From Polyporus tsugae (lineage: Eukaryota; Basidiomycota; Agaricomycetes; Polyporales; Polyporaceae): a stretch of 64,000 nucleotides of DNA. Below are positions 1-12,333 of this stretch, piece by piece. Position numbers and translations under genes: made by a program. Each line of letters opens with the position of its first letter. Positions within the stretch are counted from its first letter, which is position 1. The notes below the pieces were generated by a model. It had not been told where the DNA came from, did not search any database, and saw only the letters and a list, made by a program, of their open reading frames with translations. The stretch spans positions 496,001 to 560,000 of the forward strand of contig JAHRBS010000004.1 of assembly GCA_024305745.1 (NCBI GenBank). The letters run 5' to 3'.

Positions 1-447
1 GATATCCTGATGGACGTTACTGGGACTTCTGTTGCAGCGGTACTTGGCAAGAACAGGTAGAAGAGAGGGAGCTGCGTTAGCAAATTTGCTGCGAGAGATG
101 ACGTGAAGTGTTGGTGGGTCTTGGGAAAGCCTTCAAGAATTGATGTGGAGAGCGAACAAAAGAGATCGTTGTTCACGGCTGAGATAGAGGGGTCAGAACC
201 ATTGCTCCGGGTCCCTCAAGCACAACATACCAGACAACACGAATTGGAGGGCGTGCGGCCCTGACTGCGAGAGCTGGGCGAGGGTGTCGGTTGCGTGGTC
301 TGCGAGGTGGCATTCAAGAGAGCAGATCATGGCCTCCATAGCCACCTCGTCTTTCAGCACATCCTTGTCGAACAACGCTAGTACAGCGTCGACGACAGAG
401 TGACGTCCCACCGAGGGAGGTTTCGTAGGCGATGGAAGATCGAACAT
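1..447 (-). CDS. TRANK1-like SF1 helicase, N-terminal part only (copy 0), runs off left edge
   Basis: This is the 5' end of a fifth member of the large helicase family, read on the minus strand and cut by the window edge. Exon 1 runs 447 to 231 and starts MFDLPSPTKPPSVG; it ends at a GTATGT donor after the residues FVLSG. Exon 2 begins at 178 after a TCTCAG acceptor and is open to base 1. Both exons align in order with exons 1 and 2 of copies A and B: VVDAVLALFDKD against QAIISLFDKTS, LQFVLSG against LLEFILSG, then ILEGFPKTHQHF against ILKFEPKTAEEF. The intron sits at the same codon phase as in A, B and C. It is more divergent than A, B and C are from each other. The helicase core lies outside the window, so activity cannot be judged. 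The family assignment comes only from the paralogues here. Confidence 0.75.
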
Positions 448-1217
448 CGTCGACCTTCGCTAATGCGGTATAATCTCGTGTCCAACCAACGTCGTTCACG
501 GTCGAGAAGATGCCTTCTCTCGAACAAATCCGCCGTAACTTCTGTTGGCCGCGGAGCAATATCTCACAACGCTTTGTCACAAAGGACTAGCGAGTGTATG
601 GATGAAGCTCAAACGCAACTCGCGCTAGCGGCGAGGCTGGCACCTCTCCGGTTTCGACCCAAGGGTCGACGTCGACACCGTCCTAATGCGACGTTTGGAG
701 GTGTATCGGGTTTCTATTATCTAAGAAACCACTGGATTTCCTCCAGTGTAGTACACAAGTGAGAGTTTAGAGATGGCAGTGGTGCAACGGCGGTGAGTGG
801 TCGCAGTGGCACGAGGGGGTGGTGGTCGGGAGAAAGATCAGATTAGTCGAAGGCGCACGTGGGCAGTTGAAAATCAAAGTCGCTAAACTTCCCACGGCCC
901 CGGTATTGAATAACTTGCGAACTTCCAGTCAAATGGCCAACACCAACACAGTCGGACGAGACGAAGGCGGACAAGAGTGGACAAGACAAGTATGTACCAT
1001 GTGTTGATTCGACAGATCTACTAGTACGAGGCGGCGGACATGTAAGTAAACGCTTGATGAGCTCAGAGAGGCGGGCGGGCGGACGCAAGGAAGAGTCGAT
1101 ACAGGTAGTACGGATTCGGTACAAAGCGGGAGGACGAGAGACTCTCGCGCGCCGTGGGACCCAGTTCTGGTGAGTACTATCCCCGAACGTGCAACTTACA
1201 AGCTAGCACTGAGCAAA
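448..1217. other. Intergenic region between copy 0 and copy A
   Basis: No convincing gene was found here. The open frames are short, lack family similarity and overlap one another. The stretch must hold the promoter of copy 0, which is transcribed leftwards from about 450, and the 3' end of copy A, whose stop is at 1218-1220. No TATA box or terminator could be assigned. Confidence 0.6.
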
Positions 1218-4200
1218 TCACATCTCTCCAGCTCGCACAAGCACGTCCGAGTCGCGAATCATTCTGAACAGATCCAAGTCCGCCGTCCATGGAAACCCCT
1301 GGTCCTGCGAAACCGCGTTCTCTACCTCCTCCGCAAGCGATTCCACCGCCACCGCAAGCCGCTGCAAGCCGTTCACGTCGCGTATCTTGTGTACACCAGC
1401 CGAGGGGGATAGCGCTTTGTGGAGACGGCACGATTCCTTGAACAGTCGCCTACAACACGTAAGAGGTGAGGATCCCTGAACACCGTTACACAAAAAGCGC
1501 TACTCACGAAGCATCGTCAAGGGCAGCTTGCACACTCTCCAGCTCCTCGTCATGAGCATTGCGAAGGCTCTCCTTTGCAGCCGACTTTGCTCCATATAGA
1601 CGGTCCTTGAGGCATTCTGTCGCAGTGAATAGGTACGGCAGTACCCTGCAGAACAGGAAGCGATAGGGAGAACCTCGCCACTCGATGGTCCGTGACTTGG
1701 CGAGGAAGTCCTTATGGATGCGCCGCCTCATCTCGTCCAGCTGGTCCTTTTCGGACGCCTTCCGTAGGGCGTACTTTCGGTAGACAGAGATGATCTTGGA
1801 CGCCGCGGCCGTGTGCTCAGCCGTAAAGTCTTCTCGGTACGGTTCGGTGTCTTCGCCATCCTCGTTATCTGGGTCCTCACCCTCTGCCGCTCGTTGCTCC
1901 CTCTTGTCTTCAGCTCTCCGCTCGAAGGCTGTGCCAGGTGGATTGGTCACATTCGTACCGATTGCCTTCGAGCCGTTCTCGACGGACGAGAGCTTAGCGA
2001 TATGCGTAGCATTGAGGAGGGAAAGGATGTCCTCTGTGTTGAAGTACACCACTGGCCGGACGTTGGGCAATACCTCCTTAGGCCTGGGCTTGGAGGCATG
2101 ACACAATCGAACCACCTCGTCGAGAGGCGAACCAGTCAGCGAGTTGAGCGCAGTTAGCGTGAGGGTTTTCCAATCTTTCGCGTAGATATATCTGCAGGCA
2201 GGTCATTTGAGAATTTCAACTGCTTTTGAATTCAGTACGTACGCAGAAGCCATTGGGCTCGCAGTACTTCTTTCGAGATTCTTGATGCCAGAAATGATCT
2301 TATGGATTCCCTCCCGCAGCGCTGGTACGTGGAGGTTTAATCCCCCTGTCCAAGATAGGGTCAGGATTTAACGGTGTCCTTAGTCGAAGATGTCAACGCA
2401 CAGAAACAGAGGTTCTGGCACCTGTACATGCACTTCGGTGTCAGTCGTTGGTGAAGAATTTCATGATGAACTGAACCATACTCACAGCCTTGTGAAAAAG
2501 ATGATGCGTATTTTTTTGAGGCCCGGACTGGACAAATCAAGATTCTCAAACAGCAGGTGAGCTGAGCATGATTATCACGGCGTCATAAGTTCGTGTCGTG
2601 TTCTCAGCGCGAGACGTGCTGACCTGCATTGTTCCCTGTATATACGTCTCCTAGGAGGCGGCTCATGCACGCCGTGTACTTCCCCCACCGGTCCGTCCGC
2701 ATGCGGGCCAGCTGCTTCCCATTTTGCAAGAGACGCGCCAGCCAGCTCTTCGGCAAGATCAGACCATCCAGTGTCCCCCTCAACTTCAAGCACAGCGATA
2801 TCAGCATGGCGCCGCACAGGTCGTCCATGAAGTCGCAGAGGACACCAATATCAACCCGCAGGCGGTTGTAGAGTACATGGCTGGATGCATCGTCAACACA
2901 GGTAGGAAACAATGAGTACAGGATGACATACTTCAAGAACAGCACCCCTCGATCCAATGCGCCGGGACGGCCACACTGGGTGGCAGCGAGAAAGTCGTGA
3001 ATGATGTACGCTGGGCCAGACCGCAGAAAGGGTCGTGGTCTCTTGTCGCGGAACCGAATCGCACATGGGATGTACTCCAGGCTGTCGGAAGCGATGCGTC
3101 TGTCGAACAGCATGGCGAGACGGGTCGTCCGCATCAGGTTGACGAGGAAGGCGTGTGCTACGCCTCTGTCAGGATACAAGCGGTTGAGGAAGTCTTGTAT
3201 CCAGACGGCGATGATTTGGCGGCCCTGAATCAACTCCGGTATTGACTCAGGGGATAGGATGTGCAGGGAACCGATGGTATGATGCTTCGGATAAAGTGCT
3301 TCGTACAATCGACGAAGCCATGCTCTGCGGAGGGAGGATAGTGAGTGACTTTCGGCTTGGGGTCTGATTCCGTGATACTGACCTCTGCTGAAGCACAAGG
3401 TCGCGATAATCCATTTCTGCGGCGTACAGGGTATGGAATATCATGATCTGAAGAACATTGATTCGAACCAGGAGATTGTATGTTGTGCCCGCCTCCGACT
3501 GCTGAATATGACGCTGGGGACATTCGCGCCTGGGACAGGACCCGCTCACTGCGAAGAGAAGACATGGGCGCAAGCGGGGCAACGTGTGGCACATCTCGTT
3601 CTCATTCCACACCCGGTCTTTGAGTCGATCTCGAAGTTCTGTCTTGATGAGCCGTTCAAGATCCCAACGAGCGATTTGGATCCCCTTGGCACTGTCTTCG
3701 ACTGGTCCGCTGCACTGAACGCGTGTGTAGAGATAGCAGCCCTTCGGCAAGAAGAACAGCTCTTCGTTGTCTTCGGTGATTTTACGAAAAGCGAAGAGAC
3801 GTTGTAGATGCTGGTTGGCGCAAGGATCTGGGACACAGGAGAACCGCTGGAGAATACGGGCGTAGATGAGGAATGTCTGAAACCACGCGACAATCTCCGA
3901 CAAGGACTCAGCAGAATCCAAACTGAAATCGTGGGCGAAGACGCGATCAAGACACAGAAGAGCGGCGGGGAGGTTATCTTGTGAATGGAATAATTCCCCG
4001 AGGTTCGCTAGAGCGGGGATGTCGTTCTGAGCGAGCGCGCGGAACATTGCCATCTACACCTTTACTCAGCATAGCTTTAAATCACATAGATTCGCTTAAT
4101 GTACACACCTCGTCGCGCAAGCTATCGCTCGGAAGCCGATGTTGTAGGTTCTCAGCGTGCGCCGCTAATGTGGTGACAGTCTGGTCACTCCAGTTGTCTT

Positions 4201-7200
4201 CGGGTGCACCGAGGGATAAATACAGCCAAAAGCCATCTAGCACGCATCTCGCCGCCTTCAGCAAGGAATCACCGGAGTTGTGGCAACGATGGCTCAGCAA
4301 GAAGAGTTCGATCGCCTTGAGATCGTCGCCTTCACGAAGATGGCATTCCGCCGCATCGTCATACTCTCCTCTCTGTTCGTGAAAGGAGGCGCGGGGAGCA
4401 TTGAGGTCGCGGTCGTCCATATATTCGAGGGCTTCATCGTCATTCTGGAACAGGGCTCTCGCTTTCCTACAACAAGCGGACCCATTAAATGTGGCTCGTA
4501 AGAAAATCAACAAAAACAGACTCACTCGAGTTTGTTCTCCTTGATGTAGTAGAGCTTCGACACGTCGATGATGCTTTGAATGACCTCAGGAGGAACGTCT
4601 TGCCCATGGGACTGAACGACCACGATGGCTTCATCGAACATCCCTGCCTTGCGGAAATGCTTCGCAGCGAGAGTGTACTCCGCGGCGTCTCGGTACGCAG
4701 CGCCTGCTCTCCCGTTGTCGCCGCTCCTGACGTAGCACTCCGCGGCGATTCGACAGTATGTCCGCCTGTCGTCTGGTTCTAGAGCCCCACGCCCCGCGTC
4801 GATGAAGGCCTCAGCGGCCTTTGCAAACGCAGATGACTGGGACGACACCCTGCCGCGCGCATTGGCGAAAGAGGTACGAGCTTCTTCTCTGAGACTGTAG
4901 GCAAGAGCAATTAGACGCTCCTGTGGACGATCGGCGCGCTCGAACGCGTCTGCGGCTTCGGAGTACTGTCGCTTGGTAAACAAAGAGCGAGCCGCTTCAG
5001 CCCAATCGTCCTTGCCCGACGACACGGCGAGCGTGGGCATGGGCGCATCGGGTGTGTGCTCGTCCACAAGGCCTCTCTCAGCCCAGATGCGCTGCAAGTG
5101 TTGCGTTAGTAACGCATATTATATCGACGGTTGTTTGGCACCCTCACTCTCAGCGGATGTGCTTTCTCTGAACAGTCCGTGATCCACAGGTTCTGTCTGG
5201 CGCGGGTTATCGCCACGTAGAGGTTCTTGAGCTTACGAGATAAAGTGAATGTCAACGCCGTCATCAGGAGGCAAAGCGATGCTTGCTACGTACTTCCCGA
5301 CACACACCGCCGTGTCGACCGTCATCGAATGTGGGTGCTTCGCAGCCTGGGACGCTGTTCAAGAGAACCCGCCACTGAGAGTATTCGACCTTCGAATCTT
5401 CAAAGAAATTATACAGCAGCACCTGATCCAGCGCGTGTGCTTGACATGAGTTTCGATAGATAACAAGTGAGGATCACTTACGTCGTCAAACTCGAGCCCC
5501 TTGCTCTCGTACACGGTTCTGTGCGAAGATTAAATGAGAACGTGAAACTGGTTTGAACCGATCGCGTACATACAGAACTTGACCGATCTTTCCAAACTCG
5601 TCCTTCAAGCGCTGTCGTGCAGCGCTATCGCGGACAAGGATACCTACACCCTTGATTAGCAGGTTTCTAACTTTACGACTTGCCAGGATGCTCACATTGA
5701 CGCGCACCAAACTCGATGGCGCCTCTACCGGCCCTGTCAACTTGATATGAGACTCCATTGACATGGATTTTCTGGATAAGTAGACCTACGAGTCTCTGAA
5801 TAGTGATTGCTGAAGCTTCGCGGCGTTCTGGTCGCTAAAGACCACGGGCTTGGCCCCAGGGGACATTCCCTTCTCTTGCGGTAGACGATCGATCGCGTCG
5901 GGCCAGTACTCGGTGATGAGCTGTACGACCGAGTCCGCGCAGTTGACGATGCCCGCATGCGAGCGGTAGTTTGTCGTCAGATAGAACGTCTCGGGGCGCG
6001 CTCGCTTGCCTCCAAGAGTCGGCGCGTCTTCCTGTCAACAAACGTCGTTAAGAACGGCAACGATGCGGGTACCCGAGTGGGACTCAGTGCTCACCTCGGC
6101 GCGATACATGAGCGACTTCAAGTCTTTGAACCTGAACGAGCTCCCCGCGGCGATGGTCTGGGCCGTGTCCCCGGCCCAAAATAGACCGTGTGGGTTGGAG
6201 CATAGGGCTTTCAGGACTTCCGACGTCGTCCCGGAGTCAACTGCTCTGAACGTGGAAACAAAAAATGAAACCGACTGTACCGAGGGAATCTATCATGAAA
6301 TTATCCTGGGCCTCGTCCACGTATCTATCATGGCAAACGATGAGGATCTGGACGCAGGCGAAAGTTGAGGTGCAACGAAAAGATACGCACATAAAGTTGA
6401 GAGTTTTTCCCGGCACGCCGGCGGCCTTCAGACTTCGTATCAACATTCGTGTTCTGTAAAATCTTGTAAGCCCAAATCCGGAGTAGCTGGCAAGCGTCTC
6501 ACCTATCCGCAGGGTCGTAGTGACCGTGCTCTCGTTTCCGTCTCATGTACACCTCGAACAGCATGTACACGATTCGACGTTGGGCGAGTGAGAACGTCTG
6601 GGTTCGTCGAAGGCCGAGGCCAAGGTACGTTTCCTTGTCGAGATACCCTGCTTCTGACTTCAACGCGCCGGCAGAGCCCTTGATCACAGCTAGCACGCAG
6701 ACGTCAAAGTCAAAACAGAGCCGTCGTTGTTCCGGATCGTCCTACTCACCCATGAATTCCCCCCAAACCAGGTCCGGATCTACTCAGGGAGGTCAGTAAC
6801 CCACTCACTGAGAACGGCGTCGCCTGGCACGTACTCAGAGGGTTCTCAGGGAAGTGCGACCAGTAGACCGCCAAGAACTTGTCATAATCCAAGAAAGAGT
6901 CCCTCTCATCCTGAAGGTATCCAGCAGCCTGGGACCGGGTCGGCCGCCGACGCAGCTTCAGGATGTCCCTGAGGAGTGACGCCTTATTCCCGTCGACCTT
7001 CTCTTGCTCCACTAGGTAACGAAACTCGCCCTCGAGTAAGCGGCAAAGCTGGTCAGAGTCTTGCGTGAGTCATGCATCCAGACGCGCACTGTAAAGTATT
7101 CCACTGGCAACTCACGTGGCTGTAGGTCAGGAATAACGGGAAATGGCTATCCTTGAGGGCGCCGTATCTGCGCGGGAGGGTTGACGTGTAGAAAATCTCC

Positions 7201-9780
7201 TCATCCTCGTCGACCATGCGGTCACGCCGAGCGCGGTTCTTGGATGCCATCTCTTTGAGCTGGGCCGGGGATAGATGGGCGGTGGCGTGAGACTGATATA
7301 ATTTAGCGTAGTACTCCTCGACCTTCTTTGCGAGGACTTGAGACTGTGTAACAAACAGTTGCCGAGGCTTTGCTAGTGCACCTCGGAAAGTGCCCGTGTC
7401 GTACGTGCGTTCAATACCGAGGATCTTGAACACCATCGTGGTCGTTTTGCTGTAGATCGTGAGCATCGCAACTCCTTCACACTGAGATGATGCCTTGCTT
7501 ACCCTGTGCCACTTCGGCCTATTTGTAAATCGATAAATGAGTACATGGTGTCTCGGTGAACGTATTAGTGGCACATACCGATGACGAAACACGAGGAATC
7601 ATGCTCGATGATCTCCTTTTCGCGATAACTGTTCGATGTGAGTACGGGCTACCTTGATTGCAACTTGCAAGGACGATACTCACGATACGCCGAACACATG
7701 CGAGACGTCTTGATCCGCGAGGATACCTGTAAATAACCATTTAAGTATCTATGGCGAGGCGGTGACGAGCGAATCCACACTGACTGTTCAAGAACGCCTG
7801 GGAGAATGTCACGAACTTCTCCAACCTTTGAAAACCCAATGCACCTTCAGCCGCATCCTACGACCACAAAGTGCACACGTCACCCACGTCAGCAGAGAAT
7901 GGAGCTAGAAACGAAGTAAGTTTCATTTCGCAAGTTGCGGTAAACTACGTACTGATTCCATGTACTCTTTTGACAAGCTCGTAGAGTCAGTCGAAGGCTC
8001 GGACGCGACGACATCTTGCTCGGAGTCGGTCCTCACCGGGAATTCTCCCGGGAGTACAGTGTACTGCCCTCTCTGGTGCGACGCCTTGTTGCGGAAGATG
8101 CACCTGGCGAGAAGTGAGCATCAACTTATAACGCTGATCTGGGACCATGATCATACCTCTTCCTGTACTCTGCACCTCGGCCATTCAACTGCCGGCTCAT
8201 AGTGTCCCAGAACCGGACGTCGATCTCGGCGTGCGTATACACGCCAAAGATACGAGTGACTATCCCATGCATGAAGCCCATTTCAGCGGCATATACTCTC
8301 GTTATACGACAATACACACCAACCTTGACGCTCAACCTAAGAAACCAATCAAAATTTCAGACTACACCTCATAGAGAAACAGGCTACAGCCAAGACGTAC
8401 ACTATCCTCGAAGTCGACGTCGCAGTGGATATGGTACTTCACGCATATAATCAGATTAGTATACTACCGTAACATGCAGACAGACGTCCGGCGTACCACA
8501 AGCCGCGTGTTCTTCGTCATCTTCGCCTCGTATATCGGAACGTCGACGTCGCCGCCAATGAGGTTCTTATGGTTGTCCTTCGTGAAGTTGCCATTCGACA
8601 AATCCCTAGCGTTGGGCATCCGAAATCAGCAAACGGGACAACACACTCACGTTCATATGACAATACTCACTTGACCTTGTTGATGATAATGTCGAACATT
8701 TCCGCGTCTCTGTTCCGCCACTGGCGCAAGTCCCGATCGGCACGTCCCGACATCTGGATCCTCCACGGACCGAAGCCCTCCGCGTTGTCAAAGTACAGCG
8801 CCGCTTTCATGGGCTGCACGAGGGGAAACGCGCCTTGCGACGCGGAGGACAACAGAACGATGGGCGAGATGACACTGTTGATACTGCCCCTGCGCTGCGC
8901 TGGGATGGTAATGGCGAGGGGAGGCGGAGGAAGGTACACACTCTTGAAGAAAGCGACGGTCTCTTCCTTCCGGAAGGCGTCGAAGAAGTCCTGAGTGCCC
9001 TTGAGTACGTATCACGTCTGAAGCTCGAGGAACGAGAGAGATGCGTACCCGCAGAACCGACATCTGCTCCGCGATCACTGTCGCCGCCAGCTCGGCAGCC
9101 TGGGGCTTGGACGCAGGCACCTGGGCGCCATACTCGACAATGGACTTGACGTCGATGGCAGGGGCGCGCCCCAAGTGGATCGAGCGCTTGCGTTTCTTCT
9201 CCTGCTTCTCCTTGCCTTTGGCCGCCCATCTGGTGCCGGAAACGTTGAGGGCCTCCTCTGCGAGGGTGTTGCTTATATCGAGGAGGGAGATAGCTTGGAG
9301 GACTGAGAACGCGAGCTGGATAGACTGCTTGTGAGCGACGAGCTCTGGGGGCGTGTCCGATACGCGTTGGTAAGGGAGACAAAGGGAGACGGAGAACTGG
9401 GCCAGAAGCCTGTACAAAAGAGACGGGGGAAACTCTTCTGCGGTTTTGGGTTCAAATTTTAGGATTGCGTTGGACAACAGCTGAAAGCCGTAGTCGGTGG
9501 AAACTGCACGGGGATGAGACACAGAGCGAACCTTGTCGTATGACAAAGGTGAAGACGTACCAGACAAGATGAATTCAAGAAGATGTTGGACAGAGTTGAT
9601 CTCCTTGACGACCTCATTGATATCAATCCCAGGATCCGCGAGGAGATGATCAAGGTTAGCTATGGCTATATCAACAGCGGCCTCGTCGTAAATCGAGGTC
9701 TTGTCGAACAACGAGATGATAGCCTGACCGAGGAAGCGACTCCTGGCGCGGTCATCCTTAGGCTTGCTCTGTGCAGACAT
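1218..9780 (-). CDS. TRANK1-like SF1/UvrD helicase with RelE-like, TPR-like and CCCH zinc-finger segments (copy A)
   Basis: This gene of about 30 exons encodes roughly 2,200 residues. Start: ATG at 9780 (MSAQSKPKDDRARS), aligning with the start of copy B. Order along the protein: N-terminal region (about 9780-9030); a RelE/ParE-like segment (about 8820-8190, with IPIYEAKMT-type and FGVYTHAEIDVRFWD motifs); Walker A GRSGTGKT split over three exons around the 16-nt exon 7503-7518; DEAQD at 6303-6317; NPHGLFWAGDTAQTI near 6170; TTNYRSHAGIV near 5960; TVYESKGLEFDD near 5500; VAITRARQNLWI near 5200; TPR-like helices about 5100-4080; a CCCH finger (C-x8-C-x4-C-x3-H) at 3508-3564; a C-terminal helical part ending at 1218. 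All junctions I followed keep the frame, so it looks functional. Known of the family: SF1 helicases are ATP-driven nucleic-acid translocases; TRANK1 itself is poorly understood. An RNA-related role is inferred from the CCCH finger only. Confidence 0.85.
7503..7518 (-). other. 16-nt microexon carrying the Walker A core of copy A
   Basis: The P-loop GRSGTGKT is spread over three exons. The preceding exon ends in SSCFVIG before a GTATGT donor. A 16-nt exon then encodes RSGTG with partial codons at both ends, and the next exon begins with a C that completes Gly before AAA ACG (KT). Flanking bases are AG and GTAAGC. Copies B (18612-18627) and C (40033-40048) have the same exon of identical length. 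Confidence 0.85.
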
Positions 9781-9947
9781 GCTTGGTGGGGTGGCAGGAT
9801 CGGGATGAGAGGGAAAAGAGAGATGCTGGAAGGCTGAAGGTGTGGACGATGCAGACAAAGTGAGCACGTTGCAAACAACGATGTCGCGAGGCACAATGAG
9901 TGGCACAGACTCGACGACTAATGACACCAGGCGCCAGGGGCCCTCGT

Positions 9948-10137
9948 ACTCGAGGCATAAGGTTCGTTCCAGGAGAACAGCGAGCTGTTGGATTCGGAAA
10001 TGAACGGCAGGATTCCTCGTGTGATGCTCACCGCCCGAGTCCTAGGAGAAAGGAAGTCCGCGACCTTCGCATTTGCGGTGCTTGCCAGTATTCTGAACCT
10101 TATTCCATGGGAATATGTGTCGGTGCTGCGGTAGTTC
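9948..10137 (-). repeat. Conserved ~0.2-kb element upstream of copy A (1 of 4)
   Basis: This stretch upstream of the copy A start recurs upstream of B (21030-21218) and C (37445-37640, inverted) and between DBP3 and its pseudogene (34892-35038). Shared blocks include GGAACTACCGCAGCACC-like sequence, ATTCCCATGGAATAAGG, GAATACTGGCAAGC and TTTCTCCTAGGAC followed by a GTGAG motif that looks like a splice donor. It may be a promoter plus spliced 5' leader carried along in the duplications. No conserved open frame spans all four copies. Confidence 0.7.
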
Positions 10138-10929
10138 CTCCCTGGACACACAAAGACGACGCACTCACCCTCACCACCCTTTGAATTGCAACAGATCGTG
10201 CGATTGTCGAGGAGTAGCGTCTGTCGACAACATTTCAGACCCGATAAAAAGGCAGGAAGGGTAGCTTACCCGCATTATCTTCCTCCCAACACCTCAACAC
10301 ATTTTTGACAGTTTCGTAGATCAGAACGATGGCTTCCCGGCCGGAATAATAATAATCGGCGATGCGCATATATTCGGCTGCTGGCAGCGGTGAATTTCAA
10401 AGCACCAGTATGCTGAACGTTGAACCCTCGACCTGGGTCCGCGCGAGGATAGAGCTGCCAGCGATACGTCTTGCGATTGATATCCCGTATACGTAGTTCT
10501 ACAACATTTTCTGTATACTCCTGTAAAACTTGGATAAGTCACCCCGGGCCATCAAGCAGTTTGAGAACTCGGGCAGACTCACCGATCGACTCCGCTTCGA
10601 AACCGCACCCTTCGACGCCATCCCAAGAACATTTTCACGGACACAGTACGTAACGATCATTGTTCTGCGATAGCACAAGAGAGCGAATCCGACCAGCAAG
10701 CAACCAATCCGTGAGAGCTGTGATTCTCGGGGAACTTTTGAAGTCGTCGCGGCGTTGGCAAGCTTCGCGGGCAATTTAAAGTTGCCTTTCCGAGCGGCGA
10801 GGACAGACGCCGATGCGCGCCTGGCACAACACGTGGTTGAGATCGAGATCTCAGAAGTCAAAACTGAGTGCGACGAATTGTCCTTCGCCCCTCGCGACCT
10901 TGAAGCTCTGCGGCCACCCTGCTTGGCCC
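10138..10929. other. Decayed flank between copy A and the DBP3 pseudogene
   Basis: No intact gene. The stretch matches in patches the sequence left of the conserved element in the other units: a block ending GATGCGCATATATTCGGCTGC resembles one near 21400 and one near 37230, and the inverted block near 10600-10680 (CATCCCAAGAACATTTTC, AACGATCATTGTTCTG) resembles 34270-34350 and 36950-37030. It is the divergent intergenic part of the duplicated unit. Confidence 0.5.
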
Positions 10930-12165
10930 AGCGTCCTCATCCGATGTCGAGACGTCCCTCCAGGAGAACTGGATCATGCTCACGATGCGACAGCGGTGCC
11001 CTCGTTACCCTCCTGTCCTCCTAGCTAAATGTCGATCCCGGACTCCGGGCGGCATCCAACTTACGGCTTCAATCCCATCCAGGCTTGCTCGTGGCCACCC
11101 GACCTCGAGGGCCGTGATGTTGTTGGTATCGCAGAGACAGGAAGGTACGCACTTATATTCTCACCATTTGTTCACCACGGCAAATACGCATATATCCAGC
11201 GGAAAGACCCAGGCTCGCGCGTTCGGCCGCCCTCAGCTGGTCCAGCTCATCGCGTCCACACTAGACGGCAAACGGCACGACAGTCACATGCGAGCAGGAG
11301 AAGCTCGGCGAGTCCTTCGGCGTCGCGGTGTACGGCAGCGTGGACAATGGCCCGCAGATCAAGGCGCTGAAGAACATGAACATGGGCAGGAAGACGACGC
11401 GGATCGTCGTCGGGACCCCCGGGTGGTATTGGACCTTGTGAATGAGAGCGCATGCGATTTGATCAGGTGCGTGTTCTTGCACTCGTCCGGTGAGGGAGAG
11501 TATGGCGGAGCTCACGCGTGAGGGAAGGGCTTCGTATCTTGTGCTGGACGGGGCGGACCGGATGCTGGACAAGGGAGAAACGATATCCTGAGTATCGTTC
11601 GGCGCACGACACAGGGATCTAAGCGTAAGACGGTAATATGTGAGTACTATCCGTTTGGTCCCCATGGTGCAAGCTCATGTTTTGTAGTTAGTGCGGCTTA
11701 TCCGGATGTCGTCTGGACACTGGCGGCTGAGTTTCGTGAGGGTAACTGTGGGCAGTGACGACTTGACTGCGAAGAGCCGGATTGAGCAGGGTGAGTGTTG
11801 CGTGTTTATTATATGCGCTGGCCTGACCGCGCATTCGTGTGTAGAAGTATTCGACAAGCCCCATGAGAAAAAGTAAGCAGTCTTAGTGCGTCCAATCCAC
11901 GAATGCTCATACCGAAACCCCAAGGGTTCTGCAGCGGATGCTCGAATCCTTGTATTCGCGCTATGCAAGTAGAAAGCGCAACACATGCCGAGAAGTAAAG
12001 GCTTTACGGTTGGCGCCCTCCATGGCGACATGTCGGAGTCCGCGCGGGCTGCCTGGAAGCGCTGCAGGACTTCAAGACTGGTATTAAGGGCTTGCTCGCC
12101 GTGGTCATCTACTCATTCCCACTGATCATTGAGGACTACATCCACGGGATGAGACGAATAGGTAC
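10930..12165 (+). pseudogene. Decayed DBP3-type DEAD-box helicase copy (pseudogene a)
   Basis: Plus-strand remnant of the DBP3 gene at 31795-34079. Recognisable blocks come in the right order. TSDVEA-like sequence appears near 10940, [18 protein letters not shown] near 11090-11140, and the SSGKT block near 11200. The [11 protein letters not shown] block is near 11350-11390, VLDLVNESACDL near 11430, [13 protein letters not shown] near 11540-11575 and [17 protein letters not shown] near 11740-11790. The IEDYIHGMRRIG end is near 12130-12165. It is broken in several ways: the stretch with the PTRELA motif (motif Ia) is missing, the TPGR block is frame-disrupted, DEAD has become DGAD, and no continuous frame links the blocks. 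It stands head-to-head with copy A and tail-to-tail with copy B, as expected for a duplicated DBP3-helicase unit. It is not expected to make an active helicase. Confidence 0.85.
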
Positions 12166-12333
12166 GTCTTGTCCAAGCTAGCGTGTTGGATACTGTACGT
12201 CTCCGGGCGTTGGCATGGGCGTGCTTTGTAGGTCACGGTGGGAAGAGCGGCAAGCCAATCACGGCGGAAGCTGGGCGCAGTAGCAGCGGACGATACAATC
12301 AACAGAGCTCGAATGTATCTGTCGCCACATGAA

